Source: Baylisascaris procyonis (Eukaryota > Nematoda > Chromadorea > Rhabditida > Ascarididae). Taken from it: DNA of 64,000 nucleotides. The notes below the pieces were generated by a model. The model had not been told where the DNA came from and did no database searches. It was given only the letters and a program-made list of their open reading frames with translations. Positions 1 through 13,058 of this stretch are shown here, piece after piece. The translations under genes and the position numbers were made by a program. The stretch spans positions 1,550,001 through 1,614,000 of the forward strand of contig JAZARR010000171.1 in assembly GCA_037389465.1 (NCBI GenBank), read 5' to 3'. Each line of letters opens with the position of its first letter. Within the stretch, counting starts at the first letter, position 1.

Positions 1-76
1 AAAACATGATCTTCGACTGCAATAAATGAAATAAATTCTATATCATCGAGTGAATTGAAATCGATCAATTACTTAC

Positions 77-3000
77 CTCTTCGGTTTTTTCAAGTTTCCA
101 TATGAGCATTGATGATTCTTCGGTTTTCTCACGTAATTGCCTATTCAGTTTAATAATTGTTGCTTTATCTTGCACATTCGTTTCCCTATAAATTAGGATT
201 TCATATCAACGAAAAAATGGTTGTTTTTTTCAACTCATTTACTAATTTAGAGTGAATATATTTATTTTTATGTTCTTCCTATTTAAAATTGTAATGTTTA
301 CCTTAGTAAAGGCACAATAGCAATTTCTATGAACGATATGGTATGTGAGAAATAATGAGCAATTCTAGCATTTCCGTTCAGCAGTTTGATTGCTGCATTA
401 TAATGTGATAGTAATATGAGAAGTATATATATATGCAAAATAATAGATGGTTAAATCGGCATTAAAGGTTTTTTTTTTAATAAACATCCTAATGAATTAC
501 TATTATCCTATTAGTGATTTTTGGAATCAAAATTTATTGGTGTCGACGCCTAAATCATTTCAGCTTTAAGATTGAGTAAATCGTATCATATTTGAGATCG
601 GAAGAAGAATTAATTCGTATTTCCTTCTATTGCCTATTTTTTGACTAATTCCATAATCTCAAACACCATGAACAGCATTTTACTCATTTATAGCTGCAAA
701 AAATTATGCGTACAAGAATATACTCTAAGAGATAGGAAATTAAATGATATGAATAAATGGAAATTGTCAAAAAATATTTCGAACGATGGACCACCCCTGG
801 CACAATTGGCGATAAATAACTATCTAAATAAAATAGGAATTTGCACAGTGAAATAATGCGCATATTTTGGAGAGTTCTTAAAGAATATAAATAAATGGAA
901 GGATGGATGAAAATACAAAATATCGAGCATTTCTGATGACGTTTGAAGAGTTGATTTCATACTATTGAAGAGTTGAATATCATATTATTCGTAATTCCTT
1001 TGCTAAAGTGCCTTATGATGTTGCGTCTCGGAAGTTGTATGTGCTTGTCTGTCTGTCTGTCTGTCTGTCAACTAGTTTCAACTCAAAAATGGGCGGAAAT
1101 TGTGAAATTTAGTGGTTAATGTACATGTTAGAGTGACCTTCTGTACCATAATCCAGGCTTAGCTGTCAACCTGACTTATGAACACTGAAAGGCACTGAAA
1201 AAATTCTGTATTTCTTGTGTCGGTCCAATCTTTATTTTACGCCGATGCAGTAATAAAAATTAAATCGTTTATAAACGATTTACACGAATAGTCGGGTTAA
1301 ATTGACTATTTATAGTAATGTAAAAACGCATATCCTACAAATTTACTTCTTTGGCACCTCTACTTATTATAAGAAATTTAGACCCAATCTATCAGCTTAT
1401 CTACCATTCTGGCCCTTCTTCGAATATATAATCGAGATTTTTCTCTTACTCCGTTTTGAAAAATATTGCAAATTTCTAAATATTAATTTCCCGGCACTAA
1501 TTCCCATAAATGAGAACTTATATCGACTCCTAAAATTATAGATAAAAATCCAATATAAATTACCTGACTGAGTCCTCTAGGGATTTCAATACACCGAAAA
1601 AAAAATTTTCATCTATGTTTAATGCACTTGATTCGTTGTTCTTCGATCTCTATCGAGGTCTTATATGACATGGAAATCAGTATTTGCGAGTTTAAGGAAG
1701 AGCATTAGATTAACTATTCAAATTTATGCATTAGTCAAGACTATAGACTCAATTAATAAAAGTATATTTCATTTATCCTTGCCTATTTTATAGAGTCTAT
1801 ACTTACTTAGATCGAGGATAACAGATCTAAAACTATTAAAATTTCCTTTTTTTCTAAATCTTTTTAGTGGAATATTTTTTTTTCTTACATAGCTTCCCTT
1901 AAATCTTCAAGTAGACATTCTTAACTGAAGCACTAAAAAATAACGCAAATCGATTATGCTACATACTACACAATAATTCTCAAGGGGAATATTTTGCATG
2001 AAAAATTTCTTGTCAATTCTATTCGCCAATTTAAAGTTGCACTTTTCAATTTCTCTTCTTTTGATATTCATGATTTCGTGGAGTCAATGCCTTCAATATT
2101 ATATTTATCGATAGTACCACAGAAGAAGATGATCGGAAATGTTAAAAATTCTTTTAGGATTTGAACATCAAAAAATTTTTAAATTTAAGTGAAGGTTCTG
2201 GGAAAAAAATTGACTTTCTTTGAATGTAACCAATTTTTTTCTCCAACTAGGGAATTTATTCGATTCTAGAAACATATGTTCGCTCAATAGTTTTAATCAA
2301 TTTTAATAAAATGAATCTTATGAAATTTCTAAATTGTGCACTCTAATGTAATAATATCTGGTGTAGATTTTATCATTTTCAAAGAAAATTGCATCAGAAG
2401 AAATGATGAAGACAACAAAGACGTAGTCAGGAGGAAAGGTGTAAAGATATAAGCTAATACTTCCGTGGAATTTTTAGGTAGTTCACAAAAAAGGAGTGCT
2501 GATGATTGGAGAAATAAAAGGAAAAAAACAATCGAAATACGAAGGATCCGATCACCAATCCATTTGCTCTTAATCTTCTCTCGAATTTTCCCACCTACCC
2601 CCTCTAGAATATCTTCGCCATGTCCTTGGTGATGTCTACTCTGATAAAATGAAGAAACTGACGGATTTGCTGACCGCAGAAGTCGTTTTGGATTCGAAAC
2701 AGCAACAACAACTCCTTTATCGTCCGTTTTTGATTGATTCGTTCTTTCGATTGCCGATGAAGCTCGTCTAAAACGATTCAACTTGAGAGTGGTTCTCGCT
2801 CAAATGAATTTCAAAAATATTAGCAAGGAATCGTCAAATATGTGAGACCGATACTAAATGAATCTTCAAATTCATTCTTGCAACATGGTCATTGATCAAC
2901 GTGATGCTCACATGAGAAGTAGCGTACTTACTTACAACGAATCAACCTTTCGGCATATCTCAGCAACAATGTTCTATTCGAGTAGAAGGGATACCACTGC

Positions 3001-6000
3001 GAATGTGAATAAATGAATGTTGCAGAGAATGAAGTACATTTTCAACAACTTTCTCATAAATTCTATGAATTTTCAAGTTCGTTCACGGCAAAAAAGTTTC
3101 GTAGATGGAAATTTCATCACTGCAAAATTTCTCTCTATTATGTAGATGAAGAAAAAACATAAATAAGGGTTTAATTTCCGCATAAATTTTAGTATAAAAT
3201 TTGGTTTTTAGATATTATATTGCGTTACATCGGTAGTGAAACGTCAAAATCGATCGTTTCAACAGAGATCTAGACAAATTTATTGCTGTGATGGATTAAA
3301 TTCGATGTGAATATTCGATTAGCAATCAATCATATAAACGATCTTATTTAATAAACAATAAAGACATAAATATGTGTACAGTAAATACTGGATGATCAAT
3401 GAGTGGAAAAGAAGACTAGCGGTATATCATTTCTTGACTTAGCCTGAATTTTATTAAGATTCCCGGATATTCAATTTCTTGGAATTATTTTATTCTTTCT
3501 TTCTTTCCCCTCAAAATTGTGAACAGTAGCTAACTTACAGCAATTGTTATTTAATGAATTATTCTGTTGATGGTAACTCTCAAAATTAGTATAAATAATG
3601 AAGTCGGTTTAGAAATTATTCCCATTGAAAAGTGCCACTAGGCCATTTGCATATTCCATTTGAAAGACTTCTTATATAAGATTTAAGGTATCTGCTAAAA
3701 AATTAGGTCTTGAAGCCCTCAAAGAATTTATTTCTCCGCAGAGATTCTCCAAATCTCGTTGATCGATAATCTTAGATTTAAAATATTTTTTGAAAGATTT
3801 TTAGAAATTTTCATCTTTTTCGAAAACTTCGACACTTTCTGGATCTCTCATATTCCTCAGTTGTCGTTTTTTTTCGCAGTTTTCCCTCAACCAGCACACA
3901 TTAAGGCATTTCGACATTAAAAAAAAAGAAAGAAATAGAGTTAATAGTAAAGACGACTACCTCTGCGGCAATCCCTTTGGGAAACCATTTTGTGTTGTAG
4001 TTTTTGATGATGTCACATGTGATGCATTCGTCGATTCTTCATCGCGATGTAAAATCGATGGCTGTGAGGCTGAGGAATGAGGACGTAATGTTGAGCGCCA
4101 CTAAAAATTTAATTTATCAGTAATATATCAGCAAGGAACTTATCAATAATGTCAGTAATTTTTATCAGTAATATGATGTCTACAAAGTTTTACATATCGT
4201 ATCGCCCTATCCGCGCATATATATGTCGATTAGCAGTTTTAGTCCACTTATTAAAGCTGAAGAGTCGCTGAATTCTAGAATTCTCAAGAACCATTGAATA
4301 AATTAGATGGTACTATACAAATATACAAAATGCTTTTAGTTGTATTAGCATCTATGAATCCTTTAGCTTGTTCTTTTTTCAGATTGATGGAAATTTGATT
4401 ATTTGAGTATTGAAAAATCGTTAGAAAATAATTCAAAATACTTACGCTCAATGTTGATAACCTTTGTGATCGAGATGTAGGCCGAGAATAGGTGAGTAGC
4501 TGATGCTTAAGACCTTTCAACTGAAAATAAAATACCCGTCTGAAATTTTTCTATTTATATTTATTCGCAACTTAACATCAGCTGAAGCAAGCTTTCTACG
4601 GCTTTTACGACTAATTCCCAACGTTAATGATATCTCCTTATCGATAAAATATCATGTAATTTCTCTAAAACAATCAATAAAATTTATAATATTTTCTTGA
4701 AATATTCTATGAAAATTTTTCTTAGTTTTTCGAATTCGAATTCATCGATGAAATTTTAAAAACTTTCTGAAAGGATTGAAACTGTCATATTTCCAACAGA
4801 AAACGATATCGAAATAATTATATTCTTTTCTTGTAAAATATAATATTAAATTTTATTATTTCATTAATGCAATCTTCTATTTAATCGGTTGATTTTTCCG
4901 CTTTTTCTTATAGAAAATTCACCTTTCATTGTGCAAAAGAATTTTTAATATTCATCGGCTAATTTATTCATCATTCATTGGTAAGAATACTTTCGATGAA
5001 AATTTATGAGTAAGTATATAGTTGATTAGTGTAGCGCTTCAGCAAGAGATCAACTAAATGAGCTCTCCGAAATGAAATATGCAAGAGTAGAATCACTCAA
5101 GAATTTGCCAAAATTGTTGATGAATTGTTGTGGAATTCACCGAATAAATTGAATGACGCATACAAAATTTTTCATGAGATGTTTGCTTTACCTATCGCAT
5201 GAAATTCTACCAATTTTTTTTTAAATAGTGGAAAAAATTCTTCATGTTTACCACCGATTTTTTTTTTGGATTTCCTGAATTCATCATTAAGTTCCTCAAA
5301 TTGGCGGGTGAATTCATGAAATTCATCTAATATTTAAATTCAAATACAAAAATTTTTTTGATGATGGGAAATTCAACTCATGCATCTGTTTGTGGTGTAA
5401 AGAAAGTGTGCGAGAGAGCTGACTTAAACAACTACAATTTGATTAGAAAGAGAGTAATTTCAGATAAAAATGGAGGAAAGTATTTTTCAGCACAATTCTG
5501 ATCATAAACCCCGAATACGGTCTTAGTCAATTTTTTTTTCGATAGCATGAAGGCAGCGACAATGGAGACATACCCAACGATGGGATCATATTGAACGGGG
5601 CTAATAATCTGGTAGTTACTGTATACTAATATACCTTCTGCGAAAGTAGTCGATTTTCCTTCTCGTATTCGGCACATTTCATTTCTAAGTCACCTGTCTT
5701 CATATCTCTCCCAACAAACGTTCGTCGCATTCGCGCATTAATCCTGTTTAATATCGATCGGTCTTATAAACCGTATAGCGATATACAACAACATTTCAAA
5801 TTCATTAAATTTCACCCAATCAAATCATTTGCGATCGATTTTCAATTTTTTTTTTCAAATTTGCAGGCTTATACCTTTTTGCATTTATTAGCTATTGCTA
5901 TTTACTGACATGCATCTCAATCCGTTTGCAATTGAAGTTGGCAAGGACAATTTCTGATATAGAAGTTATCTGCATACTTAACTCCGAAATAAAAGACAAG

Positions 6001-6547
6001 TTATTTGCATATTTAACTCCGAAATAAAAGTCGTTAGCATATTTGCATAAAATTCTTTATCAGCATACTGTTGATGGCTTATTTAGTTATTAAGAGGAAA
6101 CGATAAGCATAATACTGTGCAGCTAATATCTATCATTCATAGTCGTTCGCTAAATAAAATGATAAATTAAAAAAACAATTTAGATGCATAAAAATTATCG
6201 CAAACTTCTTTGAAATTATGGACAATTATATTTGTAACTATTCAATCATAGAAAAATTGATAAACAATTAGAGAGTTAAATTATTCACCCTAAATTATGT
6301 GAAACATTACTTCTATATTTTCGCTAGAATACATTAAAAAAAAACTGATAAAATTTAAAGAAATATGAAGCGAATATGAATATAAGAAGAAATCGATCAG
6401 CTTTACGTTTAAGTCAACTTACTGCTTAAGCTTCTTCTCTTGCTGGTTAAAGCTCTGTTTGAGATCATAATGCTCTTGATATAAATTACAATATTGATCC
6501 TCGAGTTCCGGTCGTGACCATTTTTCAACGGGAGGTCGGCCAACCAT
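77..6547 (-). CDS. RPGRIP1L: RPGRIP1L/MKS-5-like ciliary transition-zone scaffold, 5' part (3' end off the window)
   Basis: Exons read on the minus strand are 6423-6547 (start ATG), 5635-5743, 4446-4520, 3961-4100 and 2599-2767, and a later exon at 77-185. The first five join in phase to 206 residues. All have GT donors and AG acceptors. Residues 11-41 (SRPELEDQYCNLYQEHYDLK, then QQEKKLK) match the opening coiled coil of RPGRIP1L, whose human form reads SREELEDRF. Residues 67-92 (EYEKENRLLSQK, LKGLKHQLL) match the next conserved coil. The 77-185 exon is again coiled coil (KATIIKLNRQLREKTEES). Exon 5 ends in phase 0 but 77-185 begins needing two bases, so at least one exon between 185 and 2599 was not found. 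The family anchors the ciliary transition zone; its C2 domains should lie left of this window. In a nematode, expression in ciliated sensory neurons is expected. Assignment is from remembered family motifs. Confidence 0.82.
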
Positions 6548-6767
6548 TACTTTAGCTTGATATCTCAGAAAACGGGTAATTTTAGCATCATTTAATTAGA
6601 GAAGACAGTCTTTAAAAAAACATGCAAATCACGTGCAGAAATAAATTCCCTAACATATTTCTTTGCTGTGATATCAAAAACGCTGCATATAAATATAAAT
6701 ATAAACATAAATATAGATATAAATATGTAAATATATAAATGGACAAATATATAAGCATACGAATGTA

Positions 6768-6770
<3 letters not shown>

Positions 6771-6851
<81 letters not shown>
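6771..6851. repeat. (TA)n microsatellite, about 81 bp
   Basis: Uninterrupted alternating TA just upstream of the RPGRIP1L-like start codon (6547). The flanks also carry ATAAATATA-rich degenerate repeats from 6686. Its position could place it in the promoter of that gene. Confidence 0.97.
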
Positions 6852-6854
<3 letters not shown>

Positions 6855-8033
6855 AACATAATGACGTTCAATGTTCTCATTCCTAAAATTACCACCATAA
6901 CTCTCTTCTCGCGGCTAATCTCCTAGAAACTGAAGTTGAATTTAAACTTTAATTTTAGTTGAAAGGAACTGTTCATTTACAGCTAATATAACAAAAAAAC
7001 CCGTATATAATTAAAATGCATTTATTACATGCACATATTAAATTTATACCTTAAATTTCAGTGAAACATGTAGTTTGTTCAGATAAGGGTTCGTATAAGG
7101 GCACATCGATACGATGCGACAATAATTTTCCATCGATATATTGGTGTTGAAAAGCTGCCGGAATCCTCATTAAATTTTACAGCTTAGAAAACTGCTAAAA
7201 ATTGCTTCGTTTCGATCAAAAAAAAATTCATTTCTCTTTTGCTTAAAATGTTCAAATTTTATAGTTAAACCTCAGAGTTAATTTTATAACGAAAGCTTTA
7301 AGGATACGATCGAACCTCAGTTTTTATATTATCTACACACCATCTCCTCTCCATTGCGAATAAATTCTGAATATGAAGCAGACAGAGGATAATATGGGGA
7401 CAATTTGATGGGGTTGGAGAATGATTACAACGGTTTTATTAGGCAATTTAATAATCCCTTATTACCAATCACCATTGTTTTCTTGTCTTCAATTGCAATC
7501 TTCCAACCATATTTGCGATTCCGTTGCAAAATGAACACTTTATTTATAGTGATACATCGAGAACTAAGCAATTGGAAAGTATCATAACTAGGCAATCCAT
7601 TGTAGGCATTGAAATGGGCAGAAAGAATGAAGGGAGGCGAAAAGGATTATCAATTTTAAACGCCGAAAATATTTGATCTTCGGGTAATGCGAAACAATTA
7701 GAAACATTTTCACTGCTTCAAATAAATGAGCTAAGAACAAAAATTTACAGGTGAACTATAATCGCAATTTTTTTCCCAAGTGAAACATTTCGACTATTTT
7801 CAAGGAATTGAAATAATTGAATATTTCGAAGGAACTAAAATATTTCCGATATTCCAAAGGAGCATCCGAAATATTCGAATTGTTATGAAGGGTTTCTACC
7901 GTTTTCTTTAGCTAATTACCTAATTATTTACAATGAAATTCGAAATAAACACAATAAGTGTTGAAAGCCGAAATATTCGTCGAAACACAAATTGAGGTGA
8001 ATTAAGGTGAGCACTAACCGCTTAACATTACGT

Positions 8034-8489
8034 TCATTCAGGTTGGCATGGCAACATATGTGTACCGATTGGGCCACTCGGTTCTAATCCAGTAGGCTGT
8101 CTCATCGGCTTTCTAAAACATTCAATGCATTAATAAATATATAGCTTCCACCTTCGTCTCCCCTCCCTTTTCCTGCAACTCCCCCCCCCCTCCTTCCATA
8201 TCTCCCCATCTTTTCTCAGTATTTTCAGTTCTTCTTGAAGAAAACAAAACAATAAGAAAATATAACCACAAACGCTATGAGCTATTAAAGCTTTTTCTAG
8301 TAGCTTTCGACTAGGCTCTCTAAATTCCCGGGCATTGGTCGGTGAAGAGGGAAAAGGAGAGAGTGAGATGATGCTTATCTTAAATGAATATCATCAAATA
8401 GCTAATCCAACAAGTAATGTTTTATCGTTTTGGCAACCTAATATTATCGTTACCAGAATCACTCACATCATCGTGCCCTCAGCCACCAT
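8034..8489 (-). CDS. Possible two-exon short gene, 33 aa, unidentified
   Basis: Exon A 8467-8489 starts ATG GTG GCT and ends at a strong GTGAGTG donor. Exon B 8034-8112 follows a TTTTAG acceptor and ends in TGA. Joined in phase they encode MVAEGTMIKPMRQ, then PTGLEPSGPIG, then THMLPCQPE. Exon B is clearly less AT-rich than its surroundings. It is also open in another frame (ADETAYWIRTEWP..., stop after VAMPT), so the frame is not settled, and it could be the last exon of a longer gene whose other exons I did not find. No family recognised. Confidence 0.25.
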
Positions 8490-8781
8490 ATAAAATGACT
8501 ACTCCTAATCATATGCTCTAATCCTGCATGCTCCCAACGTAACGTTTGTCGAATTTTTCCTTCATTGATGCAACATAATCAACTATCGTTTTATCGTTGT
8601 GGTTTCAATGAGAAAATACAGCTTCTCCGTGTAGCTAAAACATTTTTCATGCAACTGGTAAATTAAACAATTAGAATTCTTAGACAAGCACGTAGAAAGT
8701 ATTCAACTATACAATGTCTTCGTTAATTAGCATCCATCTCGAAAGTCTCATTACCTACCACCCTAAGAGTTAGCCAGGTGA

Positions 8782-8883
8782 GATAAATACTATATTGGCT
8801 TTATGAGGGGCAATAGATAAATACTGTATTGGCTTTGTGAGAGGTAATAGATAAATACTGTATTGGCCTTAATAGAGCTAATA
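8782..8883. repeat. Tandem triplication, 34-bp unit
   Basis: Three copies of a 34-bp unit beginning GATAAATACTGTATTGGC start at 8782, 8816 and 8850. They are slightly diverged; the last is truncated. Intergenic, no coding sense. Confidence 0.85.
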
Positions 8884-11800
8884 CTATACTACTTGGTACG
8901 GAGATTACCTGGAAACGTGAATTTTCCAGATTTTTTCTAGAATTTCATGAACGGAAGAGGAATTCGTTCCCATAAAATTTTAGTAAACTTCAGCAACAAA
9001 GTACAAATACATACTTCAGACATATGAATCTAAAACCTTTTTAAATTCTGTGATGCAATGGATCGGCAGTGGGGGGGGGGGGGGTTGGGGGATGAGTGAA
9101 CGAAAAATAGAATAAACGAATTCTCTCAAAATTTCATGACGTTTATTGAAGAGGAAATATAACTTTCCCTACGAGAATATAAATAAAAAAAAAAAAAGAG
9201 AGCAATCAATTGCAAATTATAATAAATATCTATTAAAAAAGCAATTTCATTTACAATATAATCATCATACTAGCGATTATAATAGGACGGCAATAAAGAC
9301 ATATCCGTAGCAATCTAAGAAAAACAAATTCGAACTTGAACCCCCCCCCCCCACATCTCCTTAGCCCTTTCCCCGATGCATTTACAGTTCAGCATATGCC
9401 CGATTATAAGAGATTTCCTAAACGAAATAGTGATCACGAAAAGGAAGTAAGTATAACCATAAGCGAAATAGAAAGTACCCTATTGAGGAAATTCGGTCAC
9501 AATTTATGCTAAACACATGGTATTTATTCTAACTAGTTTTGGCTAAAACTTGTTTCTTTCCTCTCTTCTAGTCTGTAATATCACTTGAAATCCTCTCAAA
9601 GAAACGAATCGAAAATTCAACAAAACGAATTTAATGAAAAATGTTTTAAAGAATTACGAGACGGTTTCACCCCGTTTAGGTTATAGTAGAAAGCATTTTG
9701 TATGTAGAGAAAAAGAAAAATAAACGAAACATTATTGTTAAGATTTGTAAAGATTATAGAACAGCATATAAAAATATAAAGCTATAGAAATTGAAGCGAG
9801 GTAAATAAAATCAAGCAAAAGAAGCCACAATAAAGCTGCAAGAAATGAATAGAGAATCAGCGATAGGCAACATTAATATGATTACAAATAACATCAATAG
9901 CTCTAATATCCCTTCTCCCTTTCCCCTCTCTTTATACAACAATAAGGGTTTCCTATATTTATACCTAGAAAATAATCTTGTCAAAGCATAGCAAATTATA
10001 AAAATCAAAGATTTAAAGAGCACATTCTCCTAAAAAGTCCGTTTTTTGTCTTTCAAAACTTACGAAAGAATAAAGTGCTTTTATTCCTCACCAACCGTCT
10101 ACCTTTACCACTTTTGAAATGGTCATCTACTCAACAGTGTTCCCATATTCAACTATATATACCATCAAGCATATATATATATGCATAAAAACCACCAATT
10201 AAATGCGATAATAATTCCACCATATGGTATTAATCCTCATATGATACTCGAATAAATTTTGGAATATATACGATTGGAAAAGAGGGAGAAATGAGAAAAA
10301 GTGTTTTCTCGAATTGTTTGAATTAAGGAAAAAAGAAAGAAGCAATAATGAAGCAGATAGCCGCTTATGATCACATATCAATGGGAAACATTACTAAAGC
10401 AACTTAAGCCAGTAATATTCAACGGATATTCACCATAAGAGCAAAAAAAAAAAAAAATAAAATAAAATAAAATAAATAAATCATCATAACATCAATATTT
10501 ACATATGTTATAATTAAGTTCACATTAATAAAACTTCTTTCAAATCTATGTAACGATATTTTCAGATGATATTCACACAGATATATTTTGAGGCAAACTC
10601 AAATTTTACAAATTTTGGATGTAAAATATCGTTTAAATGGAAAAATCAACCTCGATTCGCTCCTCGTCTAGCCCAATATCTTTGCCCCTACTAAGCCGTT
10701 TTAAAACCCACCAATAATTTGGACTTTTGCATAGTTATAATGCTAAGTATTCTGACAAATACGAAAACCTTGATACAAACGATCGTTTACGGTATACCTT
10801 CCCAGAAAGGTCCTGAAAGTTACTTGTTAGGATGCGAATACACATCCCAAATTATGTCCCCCCTCCCTCCTTCCTTTCATTGCAACAAAAGATCATGAAA
10901 TTGCTCCCCTTCGCATATGAAGAAATTAATAGTCTTTTTTCAATAAATCGACTATGAAGGCAAAAAAAATTAAGTATAATTGCCTCAAAGGAATGCCACT
11001 GAAGTAGATATAATAATGGAAATACAATAAATCTATAAAGTTAAACGTTACGATCAGTGGGGAACGTATGGCTTCTTATAAAGAGGATAATTAAAGGAAA
11101 AGAACCATTTTGAGACGATTGGAAAAGGAGAAGAGATGGAGCTAAAATAGAAAAACGAGAAAAAATAAGGAAATATTCTATAAAAATGTTGAATAAGTTT
11201 TTTTTTTTTTTTTTTTGAAAATGTTTCCTTGGTCTTTAGAAGTTTCTGCCTCTCTTTGACCCCCTCTTCCTTCAACAATTAAATATATAGAATACAGTGA
11301 AGAAAAAAGTAGTATTTATCGATTATACTTACAAGAACAATTTTTGGACATTGCCTATCTCAACAGGAATGCATTTTCTTATTTATATATGTTGGTGTCC
11401 ATTATATAAATAAATTTTGTGAATATTTTTTAAAATATATAAAATCTGTGGAGTACTTTTTATGATCGAATTACACAAGAATTTTTCTTTTTCAAACAAA
11501 ATCTAATCTAAATGGTTAGACTATTATAACATTCTTGCCTATACGGTAAGCTTATCCTCTCTCCGTATTTTATACCCGTACATCCACTCACTGACCACGG
11601 ATGCGCATCTAGAACTATGTCATGCCTTCGACAAATCTCATCGTCCATCACCCTCTTCCCTCTCCGCAAATTTGGCACAACTATCCTCGCTATCAAGTAT
11701 GACTTACACCCTTACTGCAGGTATGTTGAAGATAACAGAAATCTGAAAAGAATGCGCAACAAAGCCATTCTAAAAAAAGCAAATTTGGGTAAGTAGTTGG

Positions 11801-11957
11801 AAAATTTTTCAAAAAAAAAGTGGAAAATAAACATTTCAAATAGCCCCATTTCGGTTCTTATCACGCCTTGCACAGCTTTCCGTTCCCATCCCCTCCCCCC
11901 TTGACATAAGCCATTCATACACCGTCTCCATTCTCGTTTCCTCTTCACACAACCCGT

Positions 11958-13027
11958 TCATTTGTTATAACCACCTTTGAGCAGTTCGTTTCCACTCATC
12001 ACCGGTACCACAACATCGTCCATATTTGGGCACACTAAATTCTTTTCAAGTAGAAGACGTAATTTGTTTTCAATCCAATCCGATACGGTACTCATATCCA
12101 CTGAACGATCGCCGACCTGTGGCACTGAGCGAATCGAGATCTTTGGGGGTCGTCGGAATGCATACCTAAAACAGTGGCCATTTTCCTATCTCTCATCGAA
12201 TACACAGTACCCCTCCGTAAACGGATACACAAAAGACATTTGAAAAGCTGAATATCACCCTTCCCCACTCCTCTCCCCGTCCCCCTCCCCAATCTTCAGT
12301 AAAGACCACCCATTCACGTTCAAGGCTGTAGTTGCCATCCCTCTTCCTCTTCACCCTTCAGCTACACTTTTATTTAGAAGGAAACATGTATTTGTAAAAG
12401 AAAAGCTGCTGCAGCATTGGTGTAGAGGAAATTGAAAGTGACCTACAAACGCTTATATCCTTATTCATGCCAGTCATATTATGAGCTTAACCATCCCAAA
12501 AACTCCATCTCCCTCTCCAAGAAAAAGTCCAAAGCCATTCAGAGCAAGCAAGACTCACCAAAGTCTGTCTGAAGGAGGTGGTGGTATATTAATAGTCATT
12601 GGTCCCTCCAAACAAGTCACCTCCACGTTGAGCATTAAACGTGTGGATGAGATCTCCTCCATCATCTGTAAAACTATTACATTAAATTCATGATTCGTCA
12701 ATACATTCGACTACTCTAAATAATTTCAAACCGACAACAGCCATTTGTGAAGGGCGAGCTTCAAGACTCAACCTATGGAAACGGGGGAAAATTGGTGAAA
12801 AGAACCGCATTTTGGCTGGGTTTATGTACTCCTTAGTAAAACTTTGCAAAAATACCAAACTCATTTACTCTATACAAATGAACATATAAAACACAGTAGA
12901 GATCCCATTCTCCCAGTGCAAACAATCCTCCTGAAGCCATCCGAAATTTATAAATTCTAGAGATAGGCTTCCTACCAGAAACATTACAGAATAATTGATT
13001 TCTAGCTAATCAGTTCCACCAAAAAAA

Positions 13028-13058
<31 letters not shown>

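Larger units (their letters stand above)
6548..11957. other. Intergenic region between the RPGRIP1L-like and TEX2-like genes
   Basis: This is 5.4 kb between two minus-strand genes. It holds the TEX2 3' untranslated region (somewhere below 11958, end not located), a (TA)n tract at 6771-6851, a 34-bp triplication at 8782-8883, G- and C-homopolymers near 9071 and 9341, and a possible two-exon short gene at 8034-8489. The stretch 11500-11957 is less AT-rich and has open frames on the minus strand, but it follows the TEX2 stop and is most simply its 3' UTR. Nothing else looks coding. Confidence 0.6.

Noticed and set aside
4575..4625. Short minus-strand segment (RKSRRKLASAD) as an extra RPGRIP1L exon
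   Set aside because: Exons 5635-5743 and 4446-4520 already join in phase and match the family; adding 34 bases breaks the frame.
5432..5634. Minus-strand open frame continuing past the 5635 exon
   Set aside because: It reads through the GTATATT donor into intron and loses coiled-coil character.
6674..6898. Open frame of repeated Ile-Tyr residues, and similar ones at 18.5, 35.8, 45.3, 54.1 and 59.9 kb
   Set aside because: These are (TA)n microsatellites, which lack stop codons in two frames.
11508..11948. Minus-strand open frames below the TEX2 stop
   Set aside because: They lie directly downstream of the TGA at 11958 with no splice sites or family match; best seen as 3' UTR.
11977..12243. 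Plus-strand 88-codon open frame
   Set aside because: It is the antisense shadow of the conserved last TEX2 exon.
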